64,000 bases of DNA from Chrysopilus asiliformis (lineage: Eukaryota; Arthropoda; Insecta; Diptera; Rhagionidae): contig OZ035960.1 of the NCBI GenBank assembly GCA_964034945.1, positions 87,156,348 through 87,220,347 on the forward strand. Reading direction: 5' to 3'. Positions 46,390 to 56,878 of the stretch are shown here, piece by piece. The position numbers and the translations under genes are program-made. Numbering within the stretch: the first letter of the stretch is position 1; every line of letters begins with the position of its first letter. The notes below the pieces were generated by a model. That model ran no database searches, was not told where the DNA came from, and was given only the letters and a program-made list of their open reading frames with translations.

Positions 46390-46674
46390 ATAATCACGTT
46401 ATCCCTACAAGACTACATTATCCTTACAGGGACGAAGTTATGAGAATATTTCGTGCAAAAAATGTGTGCAAAGTTTCAAGTCAATCGGATAAGGCGAAGT
46501 GGGTGAAAATTTAATAAAAGATTTGACGCTAACAGAGAAAACAGACAGCCAAACAAGTGAAACTAAATAAAAGCTGGAAAAACAAAATTATCAAAAACGC
46601 GAAAACTGAAAAAATAAATTTTTGTCAGCACAAAAGAAAGAACAAAACTTTAAAACGAAAATAAAACGATGCTA

Positions 46675-46885
46675 CGAGCCGAACCATAAAACCCCTCATA
46701 ACTCTTTCTGTGTTGATCACCGTCTTTCCTATCCACAGCGGATAGCATCCAACTCAACTTCGTTGCAGCGCAAGTTAAAAGCAGCAACAGTGGCTGTCGG
46801 CAGTATATTGGAGGCAAACTCATTTTTCGCCTCCAAAAATTGCTTGTTAGACTTCGATTATCTATGTAGAGTATATATGATCTTT
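46675..46885. repeat. Right arm of the 211-bp inverted repeat
   Basis: This is the complement of 43008-43218. It ends only about 15 bases short of the C-terminus of a mariner transposase remnant on the minus strand. Confidence 0.9.
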
Positions 46886-46899
46886 GTTAATACATGGTA

Positions 46900-47610
46900 T
46901 TAACATTTGAAAATGATTTCGGCCATATGGCCACCGTGGCTGTTCTTGACAAAGCGCATTCTGGACGTCCAATTTTGGGCTACTTTTTCGAGCACTGCTG
47001 GCCGTATGTCACGAATAACACGAACAATGTTGGCCTGCAAGGCTTCAATTGTTGCTGGTTTATCAGCATAAACCAGTGAATTCACGTAGCCCCACAGAAA
47101 ATAATCGAGAGGTGTAAAATCGCACGACCTTGGATGCCAATTGACAGGTCCATTTCTCGAAATCAAGTTATCGCCAAATTTTGATGTCAATAAGTCGATG
47201 GTTGCGGTCGCCGTATGGCACGTAGCGCCATCTTGTTGAAACCACATCTCGTCCGGATCAATATCATCCATATTTTCAAACAAAAAATCATTGATCATGG
47301 TGCGGTAACGATCTCTTTTGACCGTAACACCCACTCCTTCCGCATTTTTAGAGAAATACGGTCGGATGATGCCGCCTGCCCATAAACCGCACCAAACAGG
47401 GCTGTACGCACACTGGTTGATGGATGAATGTCTAATACTGTAAAATTAGTTCGAAATTTGGTGATGGTTTCACGAATAGTGCATTCAGTGCGACCATTAT
47501 GACGACCAAAATGTGGACGAAGAGCTCTATAACAATTCCTAACTGAGCACTGATTTTGGAAATAAGCTTCCACAATTAGTAAACGTTGTTCAAGCGTGAG
47601 TCTATTCATG
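46900..47610 (-). pseudogene. Mariner transposase, second subfamily, internally deleted and frameshifted
   Basis: The minus strand starts at MNRLTLEQRLLIVEAYFQNQ (start at 47609-47607) and runs through a helix-turn-helix region, CTIRETITKFRTNFTVLD. It then jumps, out of frame, to VWCGLWAGGIIRPYFSKN. The catalytic part follows: WFQQDGATCHTATATIDLL, then RSCDFTPLDYFLWGYVNSLV, and the end RMRFVKNSHGGHMAEIIFKC. The segment with the first catalytic Asp is deleted, so the enzyme is dead. By my count 36 residues separate the second and third Asp, as in copy 1 at 4075-4746. It belongs to the same clade but a different subfamily. Terminal repeats were not identified with confidence. An AAAGGGTGTTTTTTTAAGCC motif at 42911 is a possible mariner-type end. 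Confidence 0.8.
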
Positions 47611-47795
47611 ATGATTTGCCAGAGTATACTGATCATAAATATCAAAAAGTGAGCGCAGTATAACAGCTCGTTCGACAGTTAACCCTTTCGTAAGTTCTAT
47701 CTAAGCAAAAAAAAAACACACTTTATTTACAAAATTTTGTTAGTTAGGTTCAAATATTAATTTCTAATTTGTTCATTTTTTATTTCGCCCCTTAA

Positions 47796-48092
47796 CCCTT
47801 TCGGTATTTTGATGCCATATGGCATCATGCTAAAAAATTTTAATTGTCTTATTATTTCTTTATTTTCAACAATCTATTCTCATTCAGTGCACCATTAAGT
47901 GCATTTTTGACCCAACTTTGATTTTTTGAGTAAAAAGCTGAACCACAGTGGACGTATTTGAAAAAAATTAAAATTTTTAATTTTTTTTTTAAATTTTTTT
48001 TTTGTTTTAAATGAATACTAATAGCTTAAAAATCATTAATTTGTATACAGAGTATTTTTAAAACCCACAGAAAAAAACATGTACCGAAAGGG
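47796..48092. mobile_element. piggyBac-like MITE (TTAA target)
   Basis: TTAA at 47792-47795 and 48093-48096. The ends are CCCTTTCGGTA and TACCGAAAGGG. A perfect palindrome, GATGCCATATGGCATC, lies 15 bases inside the left end. No ORF. Confidence 0.85.
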
Positions 48093-49480
48093 TTAAGTCC
48101 GAAATATAAAATCAAGTGCTTTGTTATCTAAATTAGTTATAAAAAATTAAAAAAAATATCTGTTTTCATATGTTTAAAAAACACGTTATATTAAGCCATC
48201 TTGCTTTAAATCTTGATTTTATCTTCAAAATCAACTTTGGCGCATTGATTTTATGCTACTTTAGATGCATAAGTATCATAAGTTTCGCACACGCGCCGCC
48301 TAAAATCAAGCAAATTTATTACAGTAGTAGTAGTCACCATTCAGTTTTGATCAGCCGACACTTCAAAATTGAATGCCCACCTTTCAAAACCGCACGCTTT
48401 TGAAAATACCCCAGGTACGAAAATAGTGCTGCTGATTAATTTATGGTTCCACCTACTTCACTGATGATCCACTAGCGACAGCGGCAGACGATTGTGTCTA
48501 ACAATGTTTGCAAAAAAAAAACTTTTTTTCATCTTGTGATTATCTGATGTTATTTGAGTTTTTGCTAGAAATTTTCGCACATACAATTTTAGCCGCGTGA
48601 TAAACATCACGTACGCCACACACCAAACTTGAACGCTGTCTAACGTTGAAAGCTTTAATGTCAGAAAAAAATGACCCCCTTTTCTTAAGTGCCTCTTTAC
48701 AAGAGCACATCAAAATGGATATTGAGGAAAGCATCGCTTAGAAATAGAAGTGGAGTTTTTCCATATTGGATGAAGTCCACTTTTGGAGTTTTTCCAGCTG
48801 TATTTTTTAATGATTCGATTAGGAAATCTATATGGATCATTGAAAAATCGTAAACCAGTATTGTGGGTTTAAATTTGTGTTTAGGATATGTTGTGACCCG
48901 TATGTTGTAGCAACAGCTTTTAAAATCGCAGAACCCATGTTAGAATTGGAATAGTTCCTTTTTCTCCCCGCTTGATCCACTTCTATTCTGAAACCTCCAA
49001 TTGTTTCCCGCGCGACTGAGCGATAAAAAATCGCTCATGCAAACAGGCGTTAATAAAAAGTCCAATAGAATATTCGCGCGTAAATGCCGCGATGCCATCA
49101 AACTTGAGAACTGTAGCACAATTTTTTTCCTTATACCATTTCCATTGATTATAAAAAAAATATTCTTTACTTATAATCCTGAGGTTAACCGTATAGCTTT
49201 GAGTTCTTCATAATTTTACAGTAACAGTTCTTCATAAGACTTAACTCTCTCTTAAGAGCCTAAGATCAGTCAAAGTCTCTCTTCGTGCCGGTCAGCTTTA
49301 TTTTGAAATGTTCCTGTGGTTTTCTATGGAATGTTCTAAGTGCCAGCTTCAAAATAGATGCAATCAGGCGATGTGATGCGATATCATCTTAGAATATTGT
49401 CTAACCACGCTGAGGAAAACAATTACGGAAAAATGCGTTAAACCTAATAAAAAAACGTCATCGACTTCGAGCATTTGAGA
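48093..49480. other. Non-coding stretch with a partial repeat copy
   Basis: Bases 48790-48985 match the element at 25379-25805 in reverse (AATGATTCGATTAGGAAAT, TATATGGATCATTGAAAAAT, AGGATATGTTGTGACCCGTA, TTTTAAAATCGCAGAACC). Nothing else is supported. Confidence 0.55.
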
Positions 49481-49484
49481 ATCT

Positions 49485-49600
49485 ATATTGATTTTATGAC
49501 GAAGATTTCATTGATTTTATGACGAAGATTTCATTGATTTTACGATGAAATCGGTGACAAAATTCTTCGTAAAATCAATGAAATCTTTATTATCTATAAA
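49485..49600. repeat. Short tandem repeat, ATTGATTTTATGACGAAGATTTC units
   Basis: Two full 23-base units and a partial third are followed by an inverted version, GAATTTTGTCACCG and TTCGTAAAATCAATGAAATC. Confidence 0.75.
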
Positions 49601-49609
49601 AATCGTTTA

Positions 49610-50230
49610 ACCTGATTGACTGACTGACTTAGTGAGTGATTCATCAACGCCCAGCCCAAACCCCTGAAGCTAGAGACTTAAAACTTTCACAGTATGTCTC
49701 AACCATCGCTTAGGCGCTCACTAAGGCGGGGTTTTCCGAAAATTTACCCCTAAGGGGGTGAAGGGGGGGTAAAGGGGGTTTGGGTGTTTTTAAACTGTAA
49801 TTTTCGTCATTAGTCCTGCTCAATAGGAGGCTGAAAAGTTTCACTCGGGGGTTTTCGGGATCGCTGATCACGAATCGAGTGTTAGAATTTCAAAATTCGA
49901 AACGGAAGGTCCTCTAAGGATAACGTAAATATCTTTTCTCCTCGTAAAAACTGGCACTGGAGGGTTTTCGGTCACGAATCGGGTGTTAGAATTTCAAAAT
50001 TCCAAACGGAGGGTCCTGTAAGGATAACGCAAATATCTTTTCTCCCATTTTTCTCCCAAAAATTAAATTGGCATTATGAAGTTTTTGAAGCCTCTTATCA
50101 CGAATCTGATGTAGAATTTCAATATTCGAAATGAAAACCCTGAAGGCATAACGATTTCTTTTTCAACCGTTTTTATTTCTTGGGTTTCAGGTCCAAATAA
50201 AAACCTTATGCATATAACTTTAACCCAACA
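49610..50230. repeat. R4 interspersed repeat with ~100-bp imperfect tandem units
   Basis: It starts GATTGACTGACTGACTTAGT, then CATCAACGCCCAGCCCAAAC, CACCCTTA-type GGGGTGAAGGGGGGG, and repeated blocks GAATCGxGTGTTAGAATTTC and AAGGATAACGxAAATATCTTTTCTCC. Such CTGA-rich, GGGGTGAA-containing repeats are common in arthropods. It is non-coding. Confidence 0.65.
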
Positions 50231-51440
50231 ATGACGGGTATGCAAGCTAGTTATAACATCTTTCATCTCCATGATTTCTTGCAATTCTACTACCCAAACT
50301 ACTTGAAAACTGTGTAGATTCAACTTTTACAAGATTATAATCACATTAGATGAACTCATGCGAAATGTGACAAATAAATCATTCAAATTTTTACAATTTC
50401 GCAAGCACCTGTTTGTCGTGTTAACATTTCTGCAAAAAAGGCTACCGACTTATTTATTTGACCATGAACCCTGTAAATCCAAAGAGTCTACAAGCCGTCG
50501 TCTTGCTTCTAGCGTACAAGCAATTTTCAAAATTCAAATCAACGTAAACAAGATTTCTGTTACAAGTTATTTAACATGACACCGATGTCATTCCACCATG
50601 AGCGTCAACGGTGACGGCCAGAAGCGTGATTTCGTATACATTTCTCGACACTAACTTTCTCACTTCACGAAATGTTGATCCCTTTACGATTTCGCCCAAA
50701 GCGTTTCAGGCTGGTAACCAGCTCGATCGCGGTTATTACTTCATTTTTTCAATCATTCACGGCAGCAGAACAACATCAAAAAAACCTGAAGATATTTAGA
50801 AATCAGTAGTGACATTGAAGAGAACTTCATATTTATAATATCTAGAACTAAATGCACCGAGACAGTTCAGTCCAGTCCAATTGGTTGTATATAACATGCA
50901 ATTCGACACTTGTCGCGACCAATTACTTAAATTCATTGGGGTATATTTTGACATTTAACTACGTGTAATTTTCAACAAAGAACCATAAAACAAATACGAA
51001 AAAATGTAGACTTTGGCTTATTTTTACGGTGGTCAGAATATTAAATTTCATTGACCAATAGACGCCAGATTGAATTCTATTAAGGTAAAAAATAGTTTAA
51101 CATAATATTATTTATATAATCATAAACTACAATTTTTCTATTTGTAGGATATGTGTTTCCACACTCACATCCCCACAGACCCAACAAGTTTTTTGTGGTG
51201 ACAAAAAAATTGTGTTTCTTGACAAAAAAAAGATAAATTTAAAAAGATAAAATTATTATTAAAAAAGATAAACAAAATAAAAACCATCTCCCCTGTAAGG
51301 CTGTTGCCACATATAAAAACAGATTTTTTTCTACTTTTTTTTTAAATTCTTAACAAAAGAATGTGACAGATCTCGCCTTTTCGAAAAAAAAGTCGCTTTT
51401 TTCAAATTCGACCTTTAAAAAAGCTTTTGTTTAGCTTGCC
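50231..51440. other. Non-coding stretch
   Basis: No gene or clear repeat. Confidence 0.4.
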
Positions 51441-52350
51441 TACGTATTTGTCTGTCTGTCAGGGTCAAATCTCGCAATCTAATGTTGGCCTAGTTCCACT
51501 CATCCGATTAAGCCTGTTCAGATTGGTTGAAATAGTCTGACAGAAACTGTCTGACTCAGTCCCACTTCCTTGTAAGATCCCATTCTGGCATTATTTACGG
51601 ATAAAGGAAGGTCCTGTAAAGCCTAGTACGCAGTTCGAGTAAAATGAAATTTCCTATACAAATTTAACGCTGAGCTTAAATTTAACCTCAGAAATTTTAC
51701 CAAGCGGTACGCAGTTCGCTGGTAAAATGATGTGAAAAACTCATATTGCACTAGATGGCGTAGAAAGTCTCCACTTGATTTTACCAGCATTTTAACTGTT
51801 CGGTACATTAAATTCGAGGTAAAAATTTGACAGATGAAAATAATAGAGGTTCTGTTTCCAGTTTTCTTAACGAGTGTGGTTTTTTAATTTAAAAAAATGG
51901 ATAATATTTGATTTCTCCACAAACAGTTTTTACTTCGGTTTTAATGTGCGGTCTCCAACGAGTTAAAATTTCATTTTACTCGAACTGCGTACTAGGCTTA
52001 AGGGTAACGTGAATATCGTTTTCCTCAAGTTTTCCGGAAAAATCTCATCTTGGGGTTTTTGGGTTCGCTAAATTCGATTCTGACATTAAGAAGTCTGTAA
52101 GGATAACGGAAGGTCCTGTTAAAATAACGTCATTAGCCTTTTCTTCAAATTTTCCGGGAAAAACCTCATCTGGGGATTTTTGTAGTCACTTATTCCGATT
52201 CTAACATCGAGAAATCTGTAAGGATAACGGAAGGACCTGCAAGGATAACGTGAATATCCTTTTCCTCAAATATATCGGACAAAATCTCTTTTTGGGTATG
52301 TTAAATCCGATTGTGAAGTTTAAAAGTCTGTAAAAATATCTAAAAATGCA
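51440..52350. repeat. R4 repeat split by a 381-bp MITE
   Basis: GTCTGTCTGTCAGGGTC leads in. AAGGTCCTGTAA ends at 51618 and AGGGTAACGTGAATATCG resumes at 52001. Further units with GGATAACGGAAGG follow to 52350. Confidence 0.6.
51619..51999. mobile_element. 381-bp MITE with AAGCCTAGTACGCAG ends
   Basis: A perfect inverted repeat of 34 bases begins AAGCCTAGTACGCAGTTCGA. GTACGCAGTTCG recurs once internally. No coding sequence. Confidence 0.88.
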
Positions 52351-52457
52351 AGACTAAAAGTATAAAGAAGCCTGGCGGAATACAGACGTCATTTTGGTTT
52401 TAAGTCATACTGATCAAATACAAAATGACTAAAAAGGATAAAATAAAATAAAAATTA

Positions 52458-53568
52458 AAACATAACAAAAGCTATAATTGCCAATCTGGCAATTATTGAA
52501 AACCCGTATGGTGATTTAAGTGAACAGCGAACAGTTGTATCAAAATTCCAGTTTGACATCAAATTTTCCAATAAGATTTTTTAAAATTTATTCCAATCGG
52601 ATTTTGATGTATGGGAGTTTTATGTAGAATGATGTTCTAAATAACTTTAGTTCTTGGACTTTTTTTATAAGATGCACCGTTTGTGAGATATTCACAAAAA
52701 ACGTTTTCGTTCGTATGGGGGGTACCCCCCCTAATGGTCCATTTTTGCCCATTAACGAACTTAGCCTCGCATTTTACGAAAAACGGATCTGAGCAAAATT
52801 TCAAGTCTCTAGCTCAATTTGTGCGCCCGCAATCCGCGCCACAGACGGACAGACAGACGGACAGACGGACGGACATGCAGAAATTAATTATTTTTATACC
52901 CGTATGGTGAAACCAAAGGGTATATTAACTTTGCCTTACCGTTTGTAACGCCAAGATCCCGTCATCGCACAAAAAAATGAATTACACCAGTGTGTTTAGA
53001 ATCATAAAAATATTTAATTTCTGCATGTCCGTCCGTCTGTCTGTCCGTCTGTCTGTCCGTCTGTCTGTCTGTCCGTCTGTGGCGCGGATTGCGGGCGCAC
53101 GGATTGAGCTAGAGACTTGAAATTTTGCACAGATCCGTTTTTTGTAAAATGCGAGGCTAAGTTCGTTAATGGGCAAAAATGGACCATTAGGGGGGGTACC
53201 CCCCATACGAACGAAAACGGTTTTTGTGAATATCTCAAAAACGGTGCATCTTATCAAAAAAGTCCAAGAACAAAAGTTATTTAGGATATGATTCTACATA
53301 AAACTCCCATACATCAAAATCCGATTGGAATGAATTTTAAAAAATCTTATTGGAAAGTTTGACTTCAAAGTGGAATTTTGGTATAACTGTTCGAATTTTG
53401 ATACGAATATCACCATACGGGTCTCCAATGATTGCCAGATTGGCAATTATAGCTTTTGTTATGTTTATCATTCTAAACACACTGGTGTAATTCATTTTTG
53501 TGTGTGATGACGGGATCTTGGCGTTACAAACGGTAAGGCAAAGTTAATATACCCTTTGGTTTCACCAT
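52458..53568 (-). mobile_element. H1 element interrupted by another H1 element
   Basis: The minus-strand copy occupies 52458-52895 and 53467-53568. The break is inside the T-tract after the microsatellite (GCAGAAATTAATTATTTTT / ATCATTCTAAACACACTGG). Its outermost 5' bases (CGGGTAT) are lost at 53568. Confidence 0.88.
52896..53466 (+). mobile_element. H1 element nested in H1, 571 bp, clean ends
   Basis: It begins ATACCCGTATGGTGA and ends TTATGTTT. All H1 blocks are present: subterminal repeats, GTCY tract (about 53026-53080), G7-TACCCCCC palindrome and ATTGCCAGATTGGCAAT hairpin. There is no target duplication. Confidence 0.9.
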
Positions 53569-54634
53569 AATAAAAATGAAAAATAAAATAAATATTTATC
53601 TCGCTTTTATTTCTGATACCGAATGCCAAAAATTTTTTTTTCCTTTTAGTGCTTTTTTAAAAAATAACCTAATTCCAAATCGCGTCTTTTATATTTGATG
53701 ATCGATTAATTGACTAATCGATTATTAATTAGCAATCAAATCGAAAGTCGATAACCAACATTTCGATTAATCGAATAATTAATATTTTTTGCCATATCTA
53801 GCTGTGAGTTCTTCGGATGTAAAAATGCCAAGATTTGATTAACTTAAATTTTTTAAAACCTTCAACTCTCCTTAAGACCTACTTTATTTCAAACCGTGAA
53901 TTGATCAATTTCCTCGCTATTTATGAGGGATAAATTCATGATCACCTTACAGTCGGTGTATAGTGTTCAATTATTGCACAATCTGAACATTTAATGAGAT
54001 ACAAAACAGAAAATACATCATGATTGATTGTCTCCAATAGCAGTGTAAAAATGTTTAGCACCAGATGAAAAGTAGTTCATTATATTTTTTGCATATAAAT
54101 TCTAACCGCAGAAAAAACTCATTTAATTAGAAATCAAAAGCTAAGCTATCTTATGGACAAAGTTCAGTCACAATTCTTTTTTATTAGCAATATTGTTCAT
54201 ACTGAAATATATTCGTTTTTTGCTGTAATTTAAATGTAATAACGAAATATGATATTTGAGTCGAAATGTTCACGATTTTATTACTCTGGGTTATTTAGTG
54301 GCTAATTTTGAATGTCTGATCCGACAAAAGGCACGATTGATATCTATTTATAATTACACAATCAGTAAATATCATATTTTTAAATATCAGAAATCATTCT
54401 AAAAATAAATTAATCAGCAAGTATTAAAAATAGATTTTGCATAAAAATGTGGTAAAATCATATTATCCGTAGGGAGTAAAAAAATATATAAAGAATTCTC
54501 TTACGAACTGATCTAATAATTATTTCTCTGGTCGAACCAGAGTTCTTTTAACTTGTGGCGACACTACCATTTTAATCTTAAAATATTTTTGAGGTTAGGC
54601 TTACATTTTGTAAATAATCAAGTTACTTTTTCAT
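53569..54634. other. A+T-rich non-coding stretch
   Basis: GATTAATCGA-like words cluster at 53695-53780. No gene. Confidence 0.4.
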
Positions 54635-55157
54635 TAGTTGCGTTTTTTTAATGTTCTGAAGCAGTTCAGAACAAGCTTTCCATACAAAATCCTGCACCAC
54701 CTTTTCAACTCGAACAGCGCTTGGAACAAAGGGAAATTTTATACGGTAATGTACGGTAATGAAATGCTGCTAACTTCAACATAATAAATCTGACATTTTA
54801 TTTTCAATTGAGGATTTTGTGTTGGTGGTTTGTTGGTTCTGTTCGACAGCGAAATAGTTTTAATCATGGGAGATAGCGAATCGTGATTATATCAAGAAAA
54901 TATCTGTGGCAACAAGTCATAAGAGCCTAAGTCGATTTTCAGATCAAGATAAATAGATCTGTATTTACTTTAATAGACAGAGCAATTTGGCTTAGCCTAA
55001 AAACAGACTTAGGCCCCTATGACTTGTTGCCACAGATATAGCAGTAACGGCCTACTGATGTAACCAACGTGAAGTTAGTTGCCATTCGAACTCAATGAAA
55101 ATTCCCACTTACGTTTTTTTAATGTTCCGTGTTCTAGAACATTAAAAAAATGCAACT
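54635..55157. mobile_element. MITE with AGTTGCGTTTTTTTAATG ends, hosting a 134-bp MITE
   Basis: Left AGTTGCGTTTTTTTAATGTT, right AACATTAAAAAAATGCAACT. The inner copy of TTTTTTTAATGTTC near 55115 suggests a repeated end. It is non-coding. Confidence 0.75.
54903..55036. mobile_element. 134-bp TA-flanked MITE, copy 2
   Basis: Ends TCTGTGGCAACAAGTCATAA and complement, TA on both sides. Nearly identical to 12473-12606. Confidence 0.87.
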
Positions 55158-55213
55158 ATTATTGTAAAACAAATTCTTAATCAAATATTTCATTCAATTA
55201 TCAACTATCAATT

Positions 55214-55341
55214 ACCCCGATTGCGAGTGTCGTATCGTTTTCGACAAGAGTCGTTTTACGTGTTGTTGTTGGTAGAAAAACACTAACAACAACACGTAAA
55301 ACTACTCTTGTCCAAAAAGACACGACACTCGCAATCGGGGT
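55214..55341. mobile_element. 128-bp foldback element
   Basis: Arms of about 58 bases start ACCCCGATTGCGAGTGTCGT and run to TTACGTGTTGTTGTT. The loop is only a few bases. It would form a near-complete hairpin. Confidence 0.88.
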
Positions 55342-55345
55342 GAAT

Positions 55346-55430
55346 GTCGTGAGCGCTGCACGAGACGATCTAGGGAAAACATACCGTGGAGGAATAAGTT
55401 GGGAAATTTCAGTGGAACATTTTCCATAGA
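55346..55430 (-). pseudogene. Scrap of the same LINE as at 19.2 kb
   Basis: It shares TCTAGGGAAAACATACCGTG and GAGGAATAAGTTGGGAAATT with 19250-19310. It covers a part of the reverse transcriptase ORF just upstream of the LWNNLP motif and is otherwise truncated. Confidence 0.65.
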
Positions 55431-56570
55431 AATATTTTTAGAATATGCTGAGTATCAGAGCGACGATGCTCGAGAGACGCTAATGAATCTGTCTGTTATG
55501 AATCTCATTAAATTCGTGAGCAAGGATCTCTAAAATTCGCACCTACTATTATGGGCCACTTTCCCTACCCTTTTTAAGGCAAAAGGACAGGAGTGGAAAA
55601 TCCTGTGGTAGAAGCTTGGAAGCACGTCTTAGCTGGCTAGTCTTCTGGGACATAAGTAGAGGAAAGTTCTTGTCAAGATCCACCACAAAGTAGAAGACTA
55701 AACTGCCTTCATCGCGAAGGTCATTGAATTAAGGAGGGTAAGAATGGTCCTAATCTAGGCAATCATGAAGGGAAAACAAAAACACAGACACTCAAACGAG
55801 GAAGGAAAAAAAACTCCATTGGAGGTGAAAATTTTGCCACCTTTCTTTTATAGAAAACTCCCTGTTGATATTAAAACAAATCCCAATTTACTGTGGAAAA
55901 AACATGTTACTGGTTGTCCTTTTCAAAAAATGTTTATCACTATTTAGATTATTAAAACTAATAATATTGAGCCATTGTAAAAAAAATTTAGACAACTCAG
56001 ATCGAGTTCAGAAATTTTCCGGTTTTTTATATGCCTTAGTGTCGACCCTTTTCCCATTACACGCTTCTTCAAAGCGAAACTGGCATTCAGGCTCCACTGT
56101 ATCTGCACCGGCGTTCAGGCTTTCACACAGTTAATCTCTGTAGCTGCAGAATTTTCATGAAGCAAATATCGACCATCATTAATGTCTTCATAAAAGCTAT
56201 TTTGGCTTGTAGACACATTTTTAATCACTATGTTCTTCTTACGCTTCTTGTACGCTGATATAAAATATAGGTCTAAATCTTTAGGCCCAATTGCATAAAT
56301 TGCTGCAAGTTTAGGTCGCAAAGTGCAAACCTCACGGGCACGTGCTTTACGGTGCTATTTGGGTGAGCTCGAGTCTGGTGTTAAAATTTCAATATTCGAA
56401 ATGGAATTTCGGAAGGGTTACCGATTTTTTTAAAAAGATTAAAGGTATTTCTCAGTTTTTTTTGTGCAAAAAAAAAGTTATGTAACAAAGTTTGACGGTT
56501 CAGGAGATATGAGAGTAAGGGTTGATTTTTTTTAACGACCGTTGCTTGTCTGCGAGATTTTTTATCCGCA
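55431..56570. other. Unassigned GC-richer stretch, then R4 scrap
   Basis: 55440-55760 is GC-richer but interrupted in all frames, perhaps a decayed retroelement. 56350-56440 has R4 words (GAGTCTGGTGTTAAAATTTC, AATATTCGAAATGGAA). Confidence 0.35.
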
Positions 56571-56878
56571 CACGATAAAAAATCTTGGAGTAAATTCCAA
56601 TCAAAACTGGATTACGGTGGACCTATATGTAATCCAATGGAAAATTCTAATCCAATAATATAGATTAGAAATTTTTATAAATTTATTTTTGGTTTAATTC
56701 AGTATTAATGTCTAAAATTTTGATTAAATTGTAGACATTAATGTTAAAAGTATTTAAGTTCAATACATAATAAAAAACTGTTCAAATATGACTGCAAAAA
56801 AAGCTAAAATATTTTCAAAAATTCGCATGTATTTAAATTCCAATCCAAAATATGTATTAAGATTTCGTCAATATAATT

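Larger units (their letters stand above)
44640..46560. repeat. R4 repeat split by a hAT element
   Basis: R4 words (GGATAATCAC, GTTATCCCTACAAGACT, TTATCCTTACAGGGACG, CAAAGTTTCAAGTCAATCGG) lie on both sides of 44789-46389. Confidence 0.5.
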
